Shown here: positions 7,846 to 9,740 of the stretch, piece by piece
Layout: every line of letters starts with the position of its first letter
How positions within the stretch are numbered: position 1 is the stretch's first letter
NCBI GenBank assembly: GCA_002410125.1
Contig: DHQH01000084.1
Coordinates: forward strand, 24,667 to 34,406
From: Alphaproteobacteria bacterium UBA5343
GTDB taxonomy: Bacteria; Pseudomonadota; Alphaproteobacteria; RF32; UBA5343
Length of the DNA stretch: 9,740 nt
Reading direction: 5' to 3'
Program-made: the position numbers and the translations under genes
The notes under the pieces: generated by a model
What the model saw: the letters and a program-made list of their open reading frames with translations, nothing else
Database searches by the model: none
Told to the model about the DNA's origin: nothing

Positions 7846-7897
7846 CTGAGCAAAACTCCATTTAAGTATTAATTTTCAATAAGTTACAATTATTTAC

Positions 7898-7927
7898 TTG
7901 AAAAAGCAAAACAAATTATGCTACTAT
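7898..7927 (+). promoter_or_regulatory. Candidate sigma70-type promoter for the hydrolase-tyrS pair
   Basis: TTGAAA (7898-7903) and TACTAT (7922-7927) are separated by 18 bases, and the -10 is preceded by TG at 7919-7920, giving an extended -10. A start near 7934 would leave a leader of about 78 bases. A perfect TATAAT at 7938-7943 is an alternative -10 but has no matching -35. The same 166-base gap (7846-8011) must also hold the mnmA promoter on the minus strand, for which I see no clear candidate. Confidence 0.5.
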
Positions 7928-7958
7928 CCCGCCAAATTATAATGTTTAAGAAGCCGTC

Positions 7959-7992
7959 TTACAATATTTGTATTAAGATTGTAAATACAAGT
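7959..7992 (+). repeat. Two interlocked inverted repeats in the leader of the hydrolase gene
   Basis: TTACAAT (7959-7965) pairs with ATTGTAA (7978-7984), while TTGTATT (7968-7974) pairs with AATACAA (7984-7990). The second stem extends to nine pairs with one G-U (7966-7974 with 7984-7992). The arms run a-b-a'-b', so in RNA the two stems are either mutually exclusive or form a small pseudoknot. In DNA they could be an operator. The element ends five bases before the GAGG ribosome binding site (7997-8000). All arms are AT-rich, so a chance origin is possible. Confidence 0.4.
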
Positions 7993-8011
7993 CAATGAGG
8001 ATTTTTTATAA

Positions 8012-8758
8012 ATGACTGAAATACTATTTAATGGACCTGAAGGAAGATTAGAAGGTCGCTACCATCAAAGTGAAATTCCAGGAGCCCCTATAGCTCTTAT
8101 ATTACATCCACAGCCACTTCATGGTGGAACTATGAATAATAAAGTGGTTTATACATTATTTCACTGTTTCCAAGCCATGGGATTTTCAGTTTTAAGATTT
8201 AATTTTAGAAGTGTTGGTAGATCTCAAGGTAAATTTGAAGGTGGACCAGGAGAGTTAGCCGATGCAACCGCAGCTCTTGATTGGTTACAATCAGTAAACC
8301 CAGAAGCTAAACAATGCTGGATTGCAGGTTATTCTTTTGGTGCTTGGATTGGTATGCAGTTACTCATGAGAAGACCTGATATTAACGGCTTTATTTCGCT
8401 ATCTCCACCAGCTGGTGAGAAAGGCAAAGACTTCACATTTTTAGCCCCATGCCCAGCCTCTGGACTAATCATGCAAGGTTCAGCCGATGATATTGTAAAC
8501 CCAGATGCTGTAGCAAGTTTGGCTAAAAGATTAAACAATCAAAAACATATTAATGTAGAATTTGCACGAATAGAAGATGCCGATCATATGTATAACAATA
8601 AATTAGTAGAAGTACATAAAACCATTGGTCAATACGTAATTGGAGCATTAAGGAAAAAAACACCAGTTAAGAAAAAAAGAGGCAGAAGAAAGAAAGCCGT
8701 TGAACTAATTGAAGATCACACTGACCCAACAGATTTTTCTTCTGATAATGAATTTTAA
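8012..8758 (+). CDS. Alpha/beta hydrolase (COG2945-like) with basic C-terminal tail
   Basis: This is a soluble serine hydrolase of unknown substrate. Residues 1-213 form an alpha/beta-hydrolase domain: the ILHPQPLHGGTMNN segment (30-43) typical of this subfamily, FNFRSVGRSQG (63-73), the nucleophile elbow GYSFGAW (106-112) with Ser108, an acid at GSADD (Asp159 or Asp160) and the catalytic His at DADHMY (His192). The triad is therefore complete. Residues 214-228 form a strongly basic patch, KKTPVKKKRGRRKK, followed by an acidic end (ELIEDHTD... SSDNEF). The tail is not needed for the fold and could bind nucleic acid or membranes. The start is ATG at 8012, with GAGG eleven bases upstream. It is followed after 9 bases by tyrS, so the two are probably co-transcribed. 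The pairing suggests, but does not prove, a housekeeping role. Confidence 0.85.
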   Translation: MTEILFNGPEGRLEGRYHQSEIPGAPIALILHPQPLHGGTMNNKVVYTLFHCFQAMGFSVLRFNFRSVGRSQGKFEGGPGELADATAALDWLQSVNPEAKQCWIAGYSFGAWIGMQLLMRRPDINGFISLSPPAGEKGKDFTFLAPCPASGLIMQGSADDIVNPDAVASLAKRLNNQKHINVEFARIEDADHMYNNKLVEVHKTIGQYVIGALRKKTPVKKKRGRRKKAVELIEDHTDPTDFSSDNEF

Positions 8759-8767
8759 GGAAAGATA

Positions 8768-9740
8768 ATGAAATCAGAATTTTTAAATATTATGCAAGAA
8801 CGAGGCTTTTGGAATCAATGCACCGACGAAGAAGCCCTAGACGACCTACTATCAGAAGCTGAAAAAAAAGGACAAGCAATTACAGGTTATCTAGGTTCAG
8901 ATCCAACTGCTGACAGCTTACATGTTGGTCACTTAGTACCAGGAATGATTATGAGATGGTTCCAAAAATGTGGACACCGCCCATTAATGTTAGTTGGTGG
9001 TGCAACCGCAAGAATTGGCGACCCATCTGGTAAAGATAAACAAAGACCATTCCTAGATGAACAAACTCTAGAACATAATATTAAAGGATTAAAAAAATCA
9101 TATAGCTATTTTATCAACTTTGATGGTAATAGCAAAAACACCTCTAAAATAGTTGATAATTATGACTGGTTTAAAGATATTAATTATCTTGAATTTTTAA
9201 GAGATATTGGCACTCACTACTCTATCAACCGTATGCTTACAATGGAAAGTGTCAAACAAAGACTTGATAGAGAACAACCAATGTCATTTTTAGAATTTAA
9301 CTATCAATTACTTCAAGGTTATGACTTCTGCGAACTAAACTAATTACACGGCTGCAGAGTTCAACTCGCAGGCTCAGACCAATGGGGAAATATTATATCA
9401 GGTGTAGAACTTGGCAGAAGAAGATATAACAAACAATTATTTGGCTTCACCGCACCATTAATTACCGACTCAAATGGTAAAAAAATGGGTAAATCTGAAG
9501 GCAATGCTGTTTGGGTAAATGAGGATAAATTATCAGCTTATGACTATTACCAATATTTCAGAAATATCGAAGATGGATCAGTTGCTAAATGCTTAAAAAT
9601 TTATACTGAACTTCCAATGGATGAAATTCAAAAATTAAAAGCTCTAAAAGATGCCGAAATAAATGAAGCTAAAAAAATATTAGCATTTGAAGCAACTAAG
9701 CTTTGCCGTGGTGACACAGAAAACAAAAACCTATTTCTTT
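8768..9740 (+). pseudogene. tyrS: Tyrosyl-tRNA synthetase, interrupted by in-frame TAA and cut by window end
   Basis: TyrRS charges tRNA-Tyr with tyrosine using ATP. Codons 1-191 encode the front half of the Rossmann domain: YLGSDPTADSLHVGHL (41-56) with the HIGH-type HVGH, LVGGATARIGDPSGKD, then FLEFNYQLLQGYDFCELN. A TAA then occupies codon 192. The same frame continues without a shift through LHGCRVQLAGSDQWGNI (conserved tyrosine/adenylate pocket) and KKMGKS (KMSKS loop, 238-243) to the edge of the window, with no further stop. The C-terminal anticodon-binding and S4-like parts lie outside. AAGGAAAG just upstream of the ATG gives a strong start, 9 bases after the hydrolase. The 191-residue product alone lacks the KMSKS loop and could not charge tRNA. 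Identity as tyrS is certain; whether it is a true pseudogene is not (sequence error, fresh nonsense mutation, readthrough, or a second tyrS elsewhere). Confidence 0.85.
9341..9343 (+). other. Premature in-frame TAA in tyrS
   Basis: The stop lies between YDFCELN and LHGC. In E. coli TyrRS the matching segment reads YDFACLN-K-QYG with identical spacing to GSDQWGN, so the stop replaces a lysine position. A single A-to-T change of AAA would create it. No indel is needed and the flanking codons are conserved. Confidence 0.85.

Noticed and set aside
7938..7943. Perfect TATAAT as the main -10 box of the hydrolase gene
   Set aside because: No -35-like sequence lies 16-18 bases upstream. The TTGAAA / extended TACTAT pair just upstream is better organised, so TATAAT is kept only as an alternative.
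8329..8538. Minus-strand open frame of 69 codons
   Set aside because: It is antisense to the conserved core of the alpha/beta hydrolase and has no recognisable motif or ribosome binding site.
9341..9343. UAA reassigned to a sense codon in this organism
   Set aside because: Four other genes here end with TAA at positions that fit neighbouring starts and ribosome binding sites, so UAA works as a stop. A local recoding event is still possible.

Overview
The window is an AT-rich stretch of bacterial chromosome carrying six intact protein genes, plus a tyrosyl-tRNA synthetase gene that is interrupted by a stop codon and runs off the right edge. The housekeeping genes (TrmJ, a PSPCxxCN-type MnmA, a COG2945-type alpha/beta hydrolase next to tyrS) suggest an alphaproteobacterium with an AT-rich, probably host-associated genome. 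Candidates are Rickettsiales, Holosporales or uncultured gut lineages. I cannot place it more precisely from sequence alone. No IS element, CRISPR array, tRNA or rRNA is visible.

Left two thirds, all on the minus strand (6495 down to 118): four closely spaced genes, read as one operon. In order of transcription they are: a 187-residue exported protein of unknown function; a 1466-residue protein; a 190-residue exported, charged, helical protein of unknown function; and trmJ, a tRNA ribose methyltransferase. The 1466-residue protein is the most interesting object here. Its N-terminus is an intact M48-like zinc metallopeptidase (HEVTH plus a downstream EASSD). About 900 unassigned, mostly helical residues follow. 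Its C-terminus aligns by eye with the ABC1/UbiB/COQ8 atypical kinase fold: a KxGQ motif, a glycine-rich loop where the family has an alanine-rich one, a hinge-like MELCEGLDF, a GGYLDHDRHGGQ catalytic loop and an FDNG in place of DFG. I know of no described peptidase-ABC1 fusion. Its two small neighbours both have Sec signal peptides and share a GYQIP pentapeptide, which suggests a dedicated three-gene system.

Middle, minus strand: mnmA (tRNA 2-thiouridylase) lies upstream of that operon, separated by a 273-base AT-rich gap. The right side is divergent. A 166-base gap holds a good candidate promoter and a leader with two interlocked inverted repeats. The plus strand then carries an alpha/beta hydrolase with a basic tail and, 9 bases later, tyrS. 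The tyrS frame has an in-frame TAA at 9341-9343, where a lysine codon is expected, and continues with well-conserved TyrRS sequence to the window edge. This is either a fresh nonsense change, a sequence error or a recoding case.

Three genes (trmJ, mnmA, tyrS) serve tRNA modification or charging. The peptidase-kinase gene and its exported partners look like an accessory system whose function cannot be read from the sequence.
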